A DNA stretch of 5,796 nucleotides, taken from assembly GCA_016928605.1 (NCBI GenBank), contig JAFGKN010000370.1, positions 1 through 5,796 on the forward strand. The letters run 5' to 3'. This document shows, piece by piece, positions 1 to 5,175 of this stretch; positions within the stretch are counted from its first letter, which is position 1; each line of letters begins with the position of its first letter. The position numbers were made by a program, and so were the translations under genes. The notes beneath the pieces were generated by a model. That model saw only the letters and a program-made list of their open reading frames with translations, was not told the DNA's origin and ran no database searches. The DNA comes from Planctomycetota bacterium. Lineage in GTDB: Bacteria; Planctomycetota; UBA8108.

Positions 1-2
1 AG

Positions 3-1475
3 AATCCCGATGCTCCGGGGAGCGAGCGAGCGGCCGTGGAGATCAAACGGCGGCTCCTCAGCGCATGCTTTGCCCTCCCGTCCTACGACAGCCGCGGAGC
101 GGGGCTGGCGGGAAGCCACGCCCGCGTGGCGAGCGGCAGTCTCTCGGTCGTCGAGCGCCGGAGCGGGAACGTTCTCTGGGAGTACGAGGCGCAGCATCTC
201 ATCCGTCACAACTCGATCGCCCTCGGCGGCGGCCGGGTCTACCTCATCGACCGGCTGCTCGACGACCAGCTCGATCACTTCCGCCGGCGGGGCCAGGAGG
301 CGGCGAGGAAGGGATGGGTCGTCGCGCTCGACATCGAAAGCGGCCAGAAGGTATGGACGGGAGCCGATGACGCGTTCGGCACCTGGCTGGGATACTCCGC
401 CGAGCACGATGTGCTGCTCGAGGCCGGCAGCGATGCTCGCGACCGTGCCGTCGACGAGGTCGGAGAGGGACTGAAGACGTATCGCTCGAGCGATGGCTCG
501 ATCCTCTGGTCGAGCGACGAGAAGTACAACGGCCCGTGCATCCTGATCGGCCGCCGGATCATCACGCAGAGCATCGATTCTCCGGGAAAAGCCTTTGATC
601 TCCTGACGGGAGAGAGGCTCCAGCGGCAGCATCCCGTCTCGGGGAAGGCCATGGACTGGGGGTACACCCGCAACTACGGGTGCAACACCGCCGTCGGGTC
701 GCCCTTCCTGCTCACGTTTCGCTCGGCGGCGGCCGGCTTCTTCGACCTGGAGGGAGACAGCGGGACCGGCAACTTCGGCGGATTCCGCTCGGGATGCACC
801 ACCAACCTGATCCCGGCGGGGGGCGTGCTCAGCGCGCCCGACTACACCCGCACGTGCACGTGCGCCTACCAGAACCAATCGTCGCTGGCCCTGGTCCACC
901 GGAGCGAAGTGGAGCTCTGGACCTTCAACTGTTTCGCTCACGATGGGGCGGCGGTCCAGCAGCTCGGCCTCAACTTCGGCGCCCCGGGCGACCGGCGGGG
1001 ACCCGACGGCACCCTCTGGCTCGATGCGCCGAGCGCGGGGAGTCCGTCGCCGGATCCTCCCGTCGAGCTGCGCGTCGCGGAGGCGAGGTTCCCGCGGTAT
1101 CACTCGAGCCGCATCCGGGAAGGCGAGCTGGCCTGGGTGGCGGCCTCTGCCCTGGAGGGCGAGGGGGAGATCGCCGTCCGCCTGCTCCCGGAGACCGAGG
1201 CCGGATCGCCGATGTCCTACACCGTCCGGCTCGTCTTCGCGGAGATCGAGGACTTCGGGCCCGGGGACCGCGTCTTCAGCGTGGAGATCCAGGGAGAGAC
1301 GGTGCTCGACGATTTCGACATCGCGAAGGAGGCGGGTGGGCCCTTCCGGAGCATCGTGCGGGAGTTCCGGGAGATCGCCGTCACCGACCACCTCACGATC
1401 GCGCTGCGAGCCGGCGCCGAGGGCAGGCCGCTCCTCGCGGGGATCCAGGTCCTGCTTCCGAAGGTCCGGGTCTGA
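3..1475 (+). CDS. PQQ-type beta-propeller protein with C-terminal malectin-like domain (5' partial)
   Basis: The frame is open to the left edge, so the start lies outside the window; a GTG at 36 is internal or optional. The readable part is 490 residues ending in TGA. Residues about 45-215 carry degenerate PQQ/BamB-like propeller blades, each a beta strand ending in a turn followed by Trp: ERRSGNVLWEY, ALDIESGQKVWTG and RSSDGSILWSS. Residues about 224-300 form a Cys-containing block (NYGC, FRSGCTTN, TRTCTCAYQNQ) that I associate with large planctomycete propeller proteins. Residues about 350-485 resemble a malectin-like carbohydrate-binding sandwich (YTVRLVFAEIED, RVFSVEIQGETV, DHLTIALRAG). 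Known of these families: propellers act as scaffolds or quinoprotein domains, and malectin domains bind glycans. A periplasmic or surface role in carbohydrate recognition is inference. No CxxCH haem motif is present. The gene converges with mnmA. An enzymatic function cannot be assigned from this fragment. Confidence 0.82.
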   Translation, partial: NPDAPGSERAAVEIKRRLLSACFALPSYDSRGAGLAGSHARVASGSLSVVERRSGNVLWEYEAQHLIRHNSIALGGGRVYLIDRLLDDQLDHFRRRGQEAARKGWVVALDIESGQKVWTGADDAFGTWLGYSAEHDVLLEAGSDARDRAVDEVGEGLKTYRSSDGSILWSSDEKYNGPCILIGRRIITQSIDSPGKAFDLLTGERLQRQHPVSGKAMDWGYTRNYGCNTAVGSPFLLTFRSAAAGFFDLEGDSGTGNFGGFRSGCTTNLIPAGGVLSAPDYTRTCTCAYQNQSSLALVHRSEVELWTFNCFAHDGAAVQQLGLNFGAPGDRRGPDGTLWLDAPSAGSPSPDPPVELRVAEARFPRYHSSRIREGELAWVAASALEGEGEIAVRLLPETEAGSPMSYTVRLVFAEIEDFGPGDRVFSVEIQGETVLDDFDIAKEAGGPFRSIVREFREIAVTDHLTIALRAGAEGRPLLAGIQVLLPKVRV

Positions 1476-1477
1476 TC

Positions 1478-1572
1478 CAGAGGCGCTGTCCCGCCCCCGG
1501 TGCCCTGCGTCGGCGGCGCCCTCGCGCTGCCGCCGCTCGTCTGCCTGGATTGGGATGATCCGGGCGCCTCTG
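1478..1572. terminator. Candidate bidirectional terminator in the convergent gap
   Basis: This is the gap between the propeller gene stop (1475) and the mnmA stop (1576). It contains a 7-bp perfect stem, CGGCGGC at 1511-1517 pairing with GCCGCCG at 1529-1535, with an 11-nt loop. A 9-bp perfect inverted repeat encloses it: CAGAGGCGC at 1478-1486 and GCGCCTCTG at 1564-1572. Neither strand shows a T run after the stem, so this is not a textbook intrinsic terminator. A termination or 3'-end-protecting role is inferred from position and structure only. Confidence 0.4.
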
Positions 1573-1575
1573 TAC

Positions 1576-2628
1576 TCAGATGATGCGCGCGCCCCCGAGG
1601 CAGATATCCCCCTCGTAGAAGACCGCGAACTGGCCGGGCGCCACGCCCGTGTCGCTCCCCTCCAGCTCCACGCGGAGACGTCCGCCGCTCTCCTCCTCCA
1701 GCCGGCACCGGTAGAGCTTCTCGCTGTGGCGGAGCTTCACCTCGAGATCCGCTCGGCCGGGGGGGCGAGCGATCCAGCTCGGATCCGCCGCGCGGAAGAC
1801 GCTCCGGGCGTGACGGGATAGACTCCGGCCATGGGCGACGTAGATGACGTTGCTCTCGACATCCTTGCCGACGACGAACCACGGGCCCTGGGAGAGCCCC
1901 AGCCCCTTCCTCTGTCCGATCGTGTGGAACCAGTACCCGCGGTGCTCGCCGAGCAGGCGTCCCGTGTCGCGCTCGATGATCGGCCCCTTCCGCTCTCCGA
2001 GATGGCTGCGCACGAACTCATCGAAGCGTATCTTGCCCAGGAAGCAGATCCCCTGGCTCTCCTCGCGGTCCCTGCTGGGCAGGTCGAGCTCCGCCGCCAG
2101 CCGGCGCACCTCGCTCTTCTTCAGAGCTCCCACCGGGAACAGGATCCGCGCGAGCTGGCCCTGGCTCAGGTGCGAGAGGAAGTAGGTCTGATCCTTGACG
2201 GGATCCACTCCGCGCAGCAGGTACCGGAGTCCGTCCTCGCTGCGGATCCGGGCGTAGTGACCCGTCGCTACCCTGTCGAAGGACTCGCCGATCTGCTCGA
2301 GGAACGCTCCGAACTTGATGCGCTGGTTGCAGAAGATGTCGGGGCTCGGCGTCCGGCCCGCCTTGAGCTCCGAGAGCGCGTAGGCGACGACCGTCCGGTA
2401 GTACTCGGTCTGGAGCGGGATGATCTCGAGCTCCACACCGGCCGCCTCGCAGACCGCGCGCGCGAAGCGAAGGTCCTCCTCCCAGGGACATCCGCCGAGA
2501 TGCGAGAGCTCGTCCTCGAGCCAGACCTTCAAGTAATAGGCCGTCAGGTCTCGATGGCCCTCCTCCCTCAGGAGTCTGAGCGCCACCGAGCTGTCGACAC
2601 CTCCGGAGAGCAAAGCGGCGATCTTCAT
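1576..2628 (-). CDS. mnmA: tRNA-specific 2-thiouridylase MnmA
   Basis: This cytoplasmic enzyme uses ATP to activate C2 of wobble uridine 34 in Lys, Glu and Gln tRNAs, then transfers sulfur from a persulfide relay to make 2-thiouridine. The 350 residues are slightly shorter than the E. coli enzyme. Visible landmarks: the N-terminal PP-loop SGGVDSS at residues 8-14; PSPDIFCNQRIKFG with catalytic Cys100; ATGHYARI at 121-128; KDQTYFLS at 145-152; SQGICFLG with the second catalytic Cys195; and HTIGQRKGLG at 235-244 entering the C-terminal domains. The protein ends in CLGGARII, a normal MnmA C-terminus. The segment CPWEEDLRFARAVCEAAG (47-64) recalls plant-organelle-type MnmA sequences, from memory only. 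The ATG has a modest AGG five bases upstream. The small secreted-protein gene lies just upstream on the same strand and may be cotranscribed. Both catalytic cysteines and the PP-loop are intact, so it should be active. Confidence 0.97.
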   Translation of the reverse strand: MKIAALLSGGVDSSVALRLLREEGHRDLTAYYLKVWLEDELSHLGGCPWEEDLRFARAVCEAAGVELEIIPLQTEYYRTVVAYALSELKAGRTPSPDIFCNQRIKFGAFLEQIGESFDRVATGHYARIRSEDGLRYLLRGVDPVKDQTYFLSHLSQGQLARILFPVGALKKSEVRRLAAELDLPSRDREESQGICFLGKIRFDEFVRSHLGERKGPIIERDTGRLLGEHRGYWFHTIGQRKGLGLSQGPWFVVGKDVESNVIYVAHGRSLSRHARSVFRAADPSWIARPPGRADLEVKLRHSEKLYRCRLEEESGGRLRVELEGSDTGVAPGQFAVFYEGDICLGGARII

Positions 2629-2633
2629 CTGCG

Positions 2634-2636
2634 CCT
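2634..2636 (-). promoter_or_regulatory. Weak ribosome binding site of mnmA
   Basis: On the minus strand an AGG lies five bases before the mnmA ATG. It is a minimal Shine-Dalgarno match, but it agrees with the PP-loop beginning only eight residues into the protein. Confidence 0.4.
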
Positions 2637-2662
2637 GGCCGCCATCAGGGGCGGCGGAACGT

Positions 2663-2701
2663 TCAGAGGCCCTTCTTGCGCTTCAGGTAGTCGCGCACGA
2701 A
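2663..2701 (-). other. Coding-like 12-codon tail after an in-frame TAA
   Basis: Directly after the TAA of the small exported-protein gene (2702-2704), the same frame continues for twelve sense codons, reading FVRDYLKRKKGL, and then TGA. All twelve codons end in G or C, as in the real genes here. The TGA lies 34 bp before mnmA, a more usual operon spacing than the 73 bp from the TAA. The tail looks like the original C-terminus, separated by a recent nonsense change, a sequencing or assembly error, or, less likely, readthrough. Twelve codons are few, so chance remains possible. Confidence 0.5.
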
Positions 2702-2971
2702 TTACTCGATCACCAGCATGTCCACGCCGCACCCCGCGGCCGCCTCCCGGGTCGCATCCACGGGAACACCGTGCTCCATGCCTGCGTAGAGCGCCCAGCG
2801 CCCCCAGACGCGGTTCCCGTTGGATCCGTGGAGCAGCACCGCTTTTTCGGAGTCGCGCATCAGCCGGAGGAACTCCTCGGCCATGGCATCGTCGATACGG
2901 AGCGACGCCGCAGAGAGATCGGAGGAAGTCAGAAGCCAGCCGAGAACGAAAAAGGAGCAGAGTCTTCGCAT
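2702..2971 (-). CDS. Small exported protein of unknown function
   Basis: The 89-residue product is not a family I recognise. Residues 1-22 look like a Sec signal peptide: MRR, a hydrophobic core (FFVLGWLL), then LSAAS with cleavage likely after Ala21 or Ala22. The mature part is about 67 residues: an amphipathic acidic stretch (DDAMAEEFLRLMRDSEKA), then a Gly/Trp-containing segment (HGSNGNRVWGRWALYAGMEHG), and a single Cys81 near the end. I chose the ATG at 2971 because it gives a clean signal peptide. No Shine-Dalgarno precedes it, and a longer 133-residue reading from 3103 has no support. The gene is divergent from the sulfatase and lies upstream of mnmA on the same strand, so it may head that transcription unit. 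It ends in TAA, unlike the TGA of every other gene here, and a coding-like tail follows in frame. A function cannot be assigned, but export to the periplasm or outside is likely. Confidence 0.6.
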   Translation of the reverse strand: MRRLCSFFVLGWLLTSSDLSAASLRIDDAMAEEFLRLMRDSEKAVLLHGSNGNRVWGRWALYAGMEHGVPVDATREAAAGCGVDMLVIE

Positions 2972-3018
2972 CGTACATGTCGTGAGGACGTGGAGTGAAT
3001 CCTGACGGCCAAGAGCGC

Positions 3019-3031
3019 GGGAAAGTTTCCC
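3019..3031. repeat. 13-bp palindrome in the divergent intergenic region
   Basis: GGGAAAGTTTCCC is a perfect 6+1+6 inverted repeat between the divergent small-protein and sulfatase genes. Its symmetry and position would suit a dimeric repressor or activator site. A second GGGAAA half-site occurs at 3081-3086 without its partner. No regulator gene is in the window, so operator function is inference. Confidence 0.35.
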
Positions 3032-3040
3032 TTCTCTATA

Positions 3041-3066
3041 TTGACCGATGATGATCAGAATACAAT
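3041..3066 (+). promoter_or_regulatory. Candidate sigma-70-like promoter for the sulfatase gene
   Basis: TTGACC at 3041-3046 is a five-of-six match to the -35 consensus, and TACAAT at 3061-3066 is a five-of-six match to the -10. The 14-bp spacer is shorter than the usual 16-18, which lowers confidence. Transcription would begin near 3073 and give a leader of about 58 nt. The stretch is AT-rich compared with its surroundings, as expected for a promoter region. Confidence 0.35.
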
Positions 3067-3119
3067 CGCCGAGACGTGTCGGGAAACGTCGACATTCAGA
3101 CAAAGGTGCAAGCGACCGT

Positions 3120-3124
3120 GGAGG
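3120..3124 (+). promoter_or_regulatory. Ribosome binding site of the sulfatase gene
   Basis: GGAGG lies six bases before the ATG at 3131. It fixes the start there rather than at the upstream in-frame TTG at 3041, which overlaps the promoter-like sequence and would put 30 charged residues before the signal peptide. Confidence 0.85.
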
Positions 3125-3130
3125 CGGATC

Positions 3131-4531
3131 ATGATCAAGCCCGTCGTGTCCTGGGCGTTCCTGCTGTCAGGGGTGGCTTCGCTGATCCCCGCGGAGGAGA
3201 CCGATCCGCCGAGGCCGAACATCCTGCTGATCGTCTCGGATGATCAGGGATACGAGGACCTCGGTTGCTACGGGAGTCGTGAGGCGAAGACTCCGGCCCT
3301 CGATCGGCTCGCGCGCGAGGGGGCTCGCCTCACCAGCTTCTACGCGGCGTGGCCCGCATGCACGCCGTCGCGCGTGTCGCTCCTCACGGGACGGTATCCA
3401 CAGCGCACCGGGACCTACGACCTCTTCCGGAACGACCGTGTCGACGACGGCTATCGGTACAGCGAGATCGAGTACGCCATCTCGCCGGAGAATGTCCTCG
3501 GGACTGACCTCCGGGAGGTGTTCCTCTCGGAGGTGCTCGCCAAGGCAGGATACGTCAGCGGCTGCTTCGGCAAGTGGGACTGCGGTCAGCTCCGGCGCTT
3601 TCTGCCGCTCCAGCAGGGATTCCATGACTTCTATGGCTTCACGAGCACCGGCATCGATTACTGGACGCACGAGCGCTACGGCGTTCACATCATGCGCCGC
3701 GGCGATGCACGGTCGAAGGAGGATCAGGGGACGTACGCGACTGACCTCTTCCGGCGGGAGGCCGTCCGCTTTCTGCACCAGAACCACGCACACCCGTTTT
3801 TCCTCTACGTGCCCTTCAACGCGCCTCACTCTGCCTCGAGCCTCGACCCGGAAGTCCGCGGCTGGGTCCAGGCCCCCCGGGAATACGTCGATCTCTACGA
3901 GCCGGGAAAGAACAGCCGCGAGGAGAAGCGACGGCATTACCTGGCGGCCGTCACCTGCATGGATGCCGCAATCGGTGAGCTTCTGCGGGCTCTCGATGAG
4001 TACGACGTCGCCCGCCGCACCATCGTCATCTTCCTTTCCGACAACGGAGGCGGCGGAGGCTCGAGCAATGCGCCTCTTCGCGGCGGGAAGGCTCAGATGT
4101 TCGAGGGGGGACTGAGGGTGCCGTGTATCATCCGCTGGCCAGGGAGGATCGAGGGCGGCACGGTCTGCGATGAGTTTCTCACCGCGCTCGAGATCTTTCC
4201 CACGCTGTTGCGCGCGGTGGGGGCCGAGGCTCCCCTGGGCACCGTCATCGACGGGTTCGATATGCTGCCGGTGCTGCAGGGCGAGCAGTCATCGCCGCGC
4301 CGCGAGATGTTCTGGCAACGGCGCGGCGACCGGGCGGCGCGAGTCGGGTCCTGGAAGTGGGTCGATTCGCAAAGAGGCAGCGGGCTCTTCGACCTGCGCG
4401 AGGACGCGGGGGAGGAAAGGGACCGGGCGGGCGAGCGACCCGACATCCTCGAGATGGTCCAGCAGCGCTTCTCCGCGTGGCAGGAAGACATGCAGGCCGC
4501 GGAACCACGAGGGCCGTTCCGGGACTTCTGA
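3131..4531 (+). CDS. Secreted type I sulfatase (arylsulfatase family)
   Basis: The 466-residue product hydrolyses a sulfate ester; the substrate is unknown but is probably a sulfated polysaccharide or its fragments. Residues 1 to about 21 form a signal peptide (MIKPVVSWAFLLSGVASLIPA). The sulfatase fold starts at RPNILLIVSDDQ, with metal ligands Asp37 and Asp38. CTPSR at 77-81, followed by LLTGR, is the Cys-type signature in which Cys77 is converted to formylglycine, so a formylglycine-generating or anaerobic maturase is needed elsewhere in the genome. FGKW gives Lys148, APH gives His233, SDNGG gives metal ligands Asp304 and Asn305, and PLRGGK gives Lys320. The C-terminal subdomain (about 390-466) includes the usual GSWKW and LFDLREDAGEERD stretches. 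Where many sulfatases have GKWH, this one has GKWD (Asp150), which I believe is common in planctomycete subfamilies. The length is normal and all core catalytic residues are present. The gene is probably monocistronic, between a divergent and a convergent gene. Confidence 0.95.
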   Translation: MIKPVVSWAFLLSGVASLIPAEETDPPRPNILLIVSDDQGYEDLGCYGSREAKTPALDRLAREGARLTSFYAAWPACTPSRVSLLTGRYPQRTGTYDLFRNDRVDDGYRYSEIEYAISPENVLGTDLREVFLSEVLAKAGYVSGCFGKWDCGQLRRFLPLQQGFHDFYGFTSTGIDYWTHERYGVHIMRRGDARSKEDQGTYATDLFRREAVRFLHQNHAHPFFLYVPFNAPHSASSLDPEVRGWVQAPREYVDLYEPGKNSREEKRRHYLAAVTCMDAAIGELLRALDEYDVARRTIVIFLSDNGGGGGSSNAPLRGGKAQMFEGGLRVPCIIRWPGRIEGGTVCDEFLTALEIFPTLLRAVGAEAPLGTVIDGFDMLPVLQGEQSSPRREMFWQRRGDRAARVGSWKWVDSQRGSGLFDLREDAGEERDRAGERPDILEMVQQRFSAWQEDMQAAEPRGPFRDF

Positions 4532-4546
4532 GCGAACCGGCAGGCA

Positions 4547-5077
4547 TCACCAGTACAGCAGGCGAACGGCGTGGTGGAAATGCTGCGTCGTCGAGAGGAA
4601 GTTGTTGGCGTAGGTGTGGAGGTAGAGGGCCGCCCCCCTCGGCACGAAAAAGTGCGTGCCGCACGGAAAGGCCTCGTAGATGATCACGTCGTCGATGCCG
4701 CCCACCTCCGTGTAGTAGTCGCGGCCGCAGTATCCGAAGTATCCCGCGGCGCCGGTCGGCTCCATCCCGGTCCCGGCGTCCTTCCACTTCTCCCAGGGGT
4801 TCGCGGGATCTAGGGAGAGCAGGTGCCCGTTGTCGCTCCAGCCTCCTTTCTGGACCCCGTTGAAGTGCTCCACGGCGACGACGTGGAGGTCCTCCGGGGC
4901 GCGCAGCTCCACCGACCGCCGGTCGACTTGCCCCGGCTCGACGGCGTAGGCCATCGTGTTGATGGTGATGGACTTGAGCGGCCTCTCCGGCTGCCTGACG
5001 AGCAGGGCGGTAGGCTGGATGCAGCCGGTGATCGCGATGCTCGCTGGGACGAGCCACAAGAGCCTGATGCGCTTCAT
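4547..5077 (-). CDS. Predicted outer-membrane lipoprotein of unknown function
   Basis: The 176-residue product begins MKRIRLLWLVPASIAITGC: a positively charged N-terminus, a hydrophobic core and a lipobox (ITGC) with Cys19 as the likely lipidated residue. Residue 20 is Ile rather than Asp, so under the E. coli +2 rule it would go to the outer membrane. The mature part alternates short hydrophobic strands and turns (SITINTMAYAV, LHVVAVEHFNGV, DDVIIYEAFPCG, AALYLHTYANN) and is probably a beta sandwich. Cys117 (GYCGRDYY) and Cys139 (AFPCG) could form a disulfide. The C-terminus is His- and aromatic-rich (QHFHHAVRLLYW). I do not recognise a named family. A strong GGAGGAG site fixes the start. The gene is downstream of the URO-D-like gene on the same strand with a 98-bp gap, and its stop is 15 bp from the convergent sulfatase stop. 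A link to either neighbour is speculative. Confidence 0.83.
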   Translation of the reverse strand: MKRIRLLWLVPASIAITGCIQPTALLVRQPERPLKSITINTMAYAVEPGQVDRRSVELRAPEDLHVVAVEHFNGVQKGGWSDNGHLLSLDPANPWEKWKDAGTGMEPTGAAGYFGYCGRDYYTEVGGIDDVIIYEAFPCGTHFFVPRGAALYLHTYANNFLSTTQHFHHAVRLLYW

Positions 5078-5080
5078 GAT

Positions 5081-5087
5081 CTCCTCC
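5081..5087 (-). promoter_or_regulatory. Ribosome binding site of the lipoprotein gene
   Basis: On the minus strand GGAGGAG ends three bases before the ATG at 5077, and its GGAGG core is five bases away. It separates this gene from the longer open frame that runs out of phase through the URO-D gene upstream. An ATG at 5089 in the same frame overlaps the site and is unlikely to be the start. Confidence 0.8.
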
Positions 5088-5148
5088 ATGGAACGATGGA
5101 CGCCGGCGGCGCGGCGCTGGACGCGGGGAGCAGGAGCCTCGGCGCGGT

Positions 5149-5168
5149 CCGCGGTGGCCGTCCCGCGG
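5149..5168 (-). terminator. Weak GC hairpin after the URO-D-like gene
   Basis: Two copies of CCGCGG (5149-5154 and 5163-5168) can pair as a 6-bp stem with an 8-nt loop, starting about 7-10 nt past the stop codon at 5176. No T run follows. It may attenuate or end the URO-D transcript before the lipoprotein gene, but because CCGCGG is itself a palindrome in very GC-rich DNA, chance is a serious alternative. Confidence 0.2.
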
Positions 5169-5175
5169 CGCGATC

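Noticed and set aside
1831..2985. A 384-codon plus-strand open frame antisense to mnmA and the small gene
   Set aside because: It mirrors the GC-rich codon bias of the genes opposite, shows no domain or signal, and covers a clearly real MnmA.
3073..3094. Small hairpins GACGT/ACGTC and TGTCG/CGACA in the sulfatase leader
   Set aside because: Stems are only 5 bp and mutually exclusive, with no riboswitch-like structure or sequence around them.
2972..3103. A 133-residue version of the small protein starting at 3103
   Set aside because: The added 44 residues would precede the signal peptide and run across the AT-rich promoter region, with no ribosome binding site.
3041..3130. An N-terminally extended sulfatase starting at TTG 3041
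   Set aside because: The TTG sits in a promoter-like element, and the extension would place 30 polar residues before the signal peptide. The ATG at 3131 has GGAGG at ideal spacing.
4500..4521. CGGAAC/GTTCCG hairpin at the end of the sulfatase gene as a terminator
   Set aside because: The stem is 6 bp, lies inside the coding sequence and has no T run; it is easily explained by chance.
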